50,690 nt of DNA from Lewinellaceae bacterium. Its GTDB lineage: Bacteria; Bacteroidota; Bacteroidia; Chitinophagales; Saprospiraceae. Both the position numbers and the translations under genes were made by a program. Shown here piece after piece: positions 49,785 to 50,690 of this stretch. A model generated the notes under the pieces. It was not told the origin of the DNA. It saw only the letters and a program-made list of their open reading frames with translations, and searched no databases. The stretch is from assembly GCA_947459655.1 (NCBI GenBank), contig CANHEE010000006.1, positions 1-50,690 of the forward strand. The letters run 5' to 3'. Within the stretch, counting starts at the first letter, position 1, and each line of letters starts with the position of its first letter.

Positions 49785-50351
49785 ATGATTTCAGAAAGTA
49801 TACATCAGATCATCGCTTTGGATGAGTGGGAAAAGGAGCACATTGATAATGCCTTTACGAAAGTTTCACTGACCAAAGGCGAATTGTGGATTTCACAGGG
49901 AAAAATCTGCGACCAGGTTGCATTTGTGGTTTCCGGGAAACTTCGCAATTTTTATTTCGATGATGCAGGAAACGAAGTCACCTGTTTTTTCGTAGCAGCC
50001 GACCAATTTGTATCCGCATTCACAAGCTTTTTGACCAATACACCAACACATGAAAATATTTCAGCGCTGGAAGACACCGTCTTAAAGGTAATATCAAAAA
50101 AAAATCTTGAGGACCTTTCGGTAGAAGTTCCAAAGATGCAAATCTTTAGACGGGTTATTGCTGAAAATCTTTTCATTAGCATGGAAAAAAGAATTGTCAT
50201 GCTTCAATCGCAGTCTGCCTTTGAAAGGTATGAAATAATGCTCAGGGAAAATCCGGAAATACTATTGAGTGTTCCGCTCCAATATACCGCTTCTTTTTTG
50301 GGTATTACGCCCCAGCACCTAAGCAGATTGCGAAGGGAACTGGTCAAGTAA
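49785..50351 (+). CDS. Crp/Fnr-family regulator (second of pair)
   Basis: A protein of 188 residues from ATG 49785. The beta roll (about 15-110) has LTKGELWISQGKICDQVAFVVSGKLRNFYFDDAGNEVTCFF and FVSAFTSFLTNTPTHENISALEDT. The helix-turn-helix at the C-terminus has RYEIMLRENPEILLSVPLQYTASFLGITPQHLSRLRREL. No cAMP-binding cassette is seen. It is related to but clearly different from the previous gene, so this is not a recent duplication. Both are likely on one transcript. Confidence 0.85.
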   Translation: MISESIHQIIALDEWEKEHIDNAFTKVSLTKGELWISQGKICDQVAFVVSGKLRNFYFDDAGNEVTCFFVAADQFVSAFTSFLTNTPTHENISALEDTVLKVISKKNLEDLSVEVPKMQIFRRVIAENLFISMEKRIVMLQSQSAFERYEIMLRENPEILLSVPLQYTASFLGITPQHLSRLRRELVK

Positions 50352-50396
50352 TTGCAGCATCGTTGCTCTGAGGCTAATGAGAAAGGGATCATTCTA

Positions 50397-50690
50397 ATGT
50401 TCAAAAATGAAAGTATTAACACTGGCACATACTCATCAGTTATCGAACAAGTTTTGAGAATAAAGCTTTTACTGATTATAACAATCCTCCTCTTTTGTGA
50501 AAATATCTATTCACAAAAAATCAATAATCCCTTTGAAACCCTCAAAGAGAAGAGAGAAATCGTATTTGGGCTTGACAACAGAAGAACACATCTCTACCAA
50601 CACAACACAGTAATATACGGTGTCTACTCCGGTATTGGCTTTGGCAAAAAACTAAGGTTCAAGATAGGAATAAATGGTACCCCTTTTGAA
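50397..50690 (+). CDS. Exported protein, 5' part (truncated by window end)
   Basis: An open frame of 98 codons from ATG 50397 to the window edge without a stop. A signal-type hydrophobic segment (IKLLLIITILLFC, about 23-35) ends near NIYSQ. The visible mature part has short alternating strands (REIVFGLDNRR, YGVYSGIGFGKKLRFKIGI), compatible with an outer-membrane barrel. Too little is present to assign a family. Confidence 0.6.
   Translation, partial: MFKNESINTGTYSSVIEQVLRIKLLLIITILLFCENIYSQKINNPFETLKEKREIVFGLDNRRTHLYQHNTVIYGVYSGIGFGKKLRFKIGINGTPFE

Overview
The window is a chromosomal segment of a Bacteroidota bacterium, probably of the Saprospiria/Chitinophagia side of the phylum (a lineage guess, not a measurement). 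The evidence is SprB-type repeats, type IX secretion (T9SS) sorting domains of both A and B type, DUF4296, DUF2141, DUF4956 and DUF6794 family proteins, a fused branched-chain 2-oxoacid dehydrogenase E1, an ECF sigma factor next to a membrane-anchored barrel protein, a proteorhodopsin, and many -7 boxes of the form TAnnTTTG. No rRNA, tRNA, CRISPR array, transposase or phage gene was seen. Most of the region is ordinary core genome with compact operons and convergent pairs closed by hairpin terminators.

Layout. 1-2189: 5' part of a secreted SprB-repeat adhesin (minus strand, cut by the window edge). 2.7-6.3 kb: divergent FkbM-like protein, ribA, a small Pro-rich envelope protein, LuxC-type acyl-CoA reductase and a NadR-like kinase. 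6.4-10.2 kb: Bax-inhibitor-1 family membrane protein, fused E1, ribD. 10.4-11.8 kb: two paralogous proteins that join a decayed HNH-like region to an AP2 DNA-binding domain, with palindromes before the first and a switch-like inverted repeat between the two. 11.9-14.5 kb: accD, DUF2141, a small isomerase-like protein, SixA-like phosphatase and DUF4296 lipoprotein. 14.6-17.7 kb: orphan response regulator, rarA, anchored amidase. 17.8-21.3 kb: a structured inverted repeat, an anti-sigma/barrel-like protein with its ECF sigma factor, and an Ig-like lipoprotein. 21.5-24.5 kb: TMTC-like membrane TPR protein and a glucosaminidase. 24.8-27.8 kb: a large lectin-domain T9SS substrate.

28.0-31.0 kb holds the most unusual operon: DUF4956 membrane protein, HlyD-type adaptor and TolC-like outer-membrane protein, with overlapping genes and no recognisable ABC, RND or MFS pump. 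31-38 kb: NrtR-like regulator, tex, folD, thioesterase, gltX and 3-hydroxyacyl-CoA dehydrogenase. 38-42 kb: DUF6794 protein and a RecB/Dna2-type nuclease fused to a superfamily 1 helicase. 42-46 kb: small envelope protein, ArsR-type regulator, sirtuin, MmcQ/YjbR protein and dihydroorotase. 46.9-47.6 kb: a monocistronic green-type proton-pumping rhodopsin. 47.8-50.7 kb: a T9SS-secreted PHB-depolymerase-type esterase, two different Crp/Fnr-type regulators in tandem, and the start of a secreted protein cut by the window end.

Themes. Three T9SS-type exoproteins and several anchored envelope enzymes point to a surface-active, polymer-degrading, possibly gliding heterotroph that supplements its energy with light. 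The best candidates for undescribed biology are the DUF4956/HlyD/TolC operon with a terminator-like leader hairpin, the AP2 paralog pair with its inter-gene RNA switch candidate, the sigma factor paired with a protein that seems to span both membranes, and the plus-strand stem-loop at 17823-17883.
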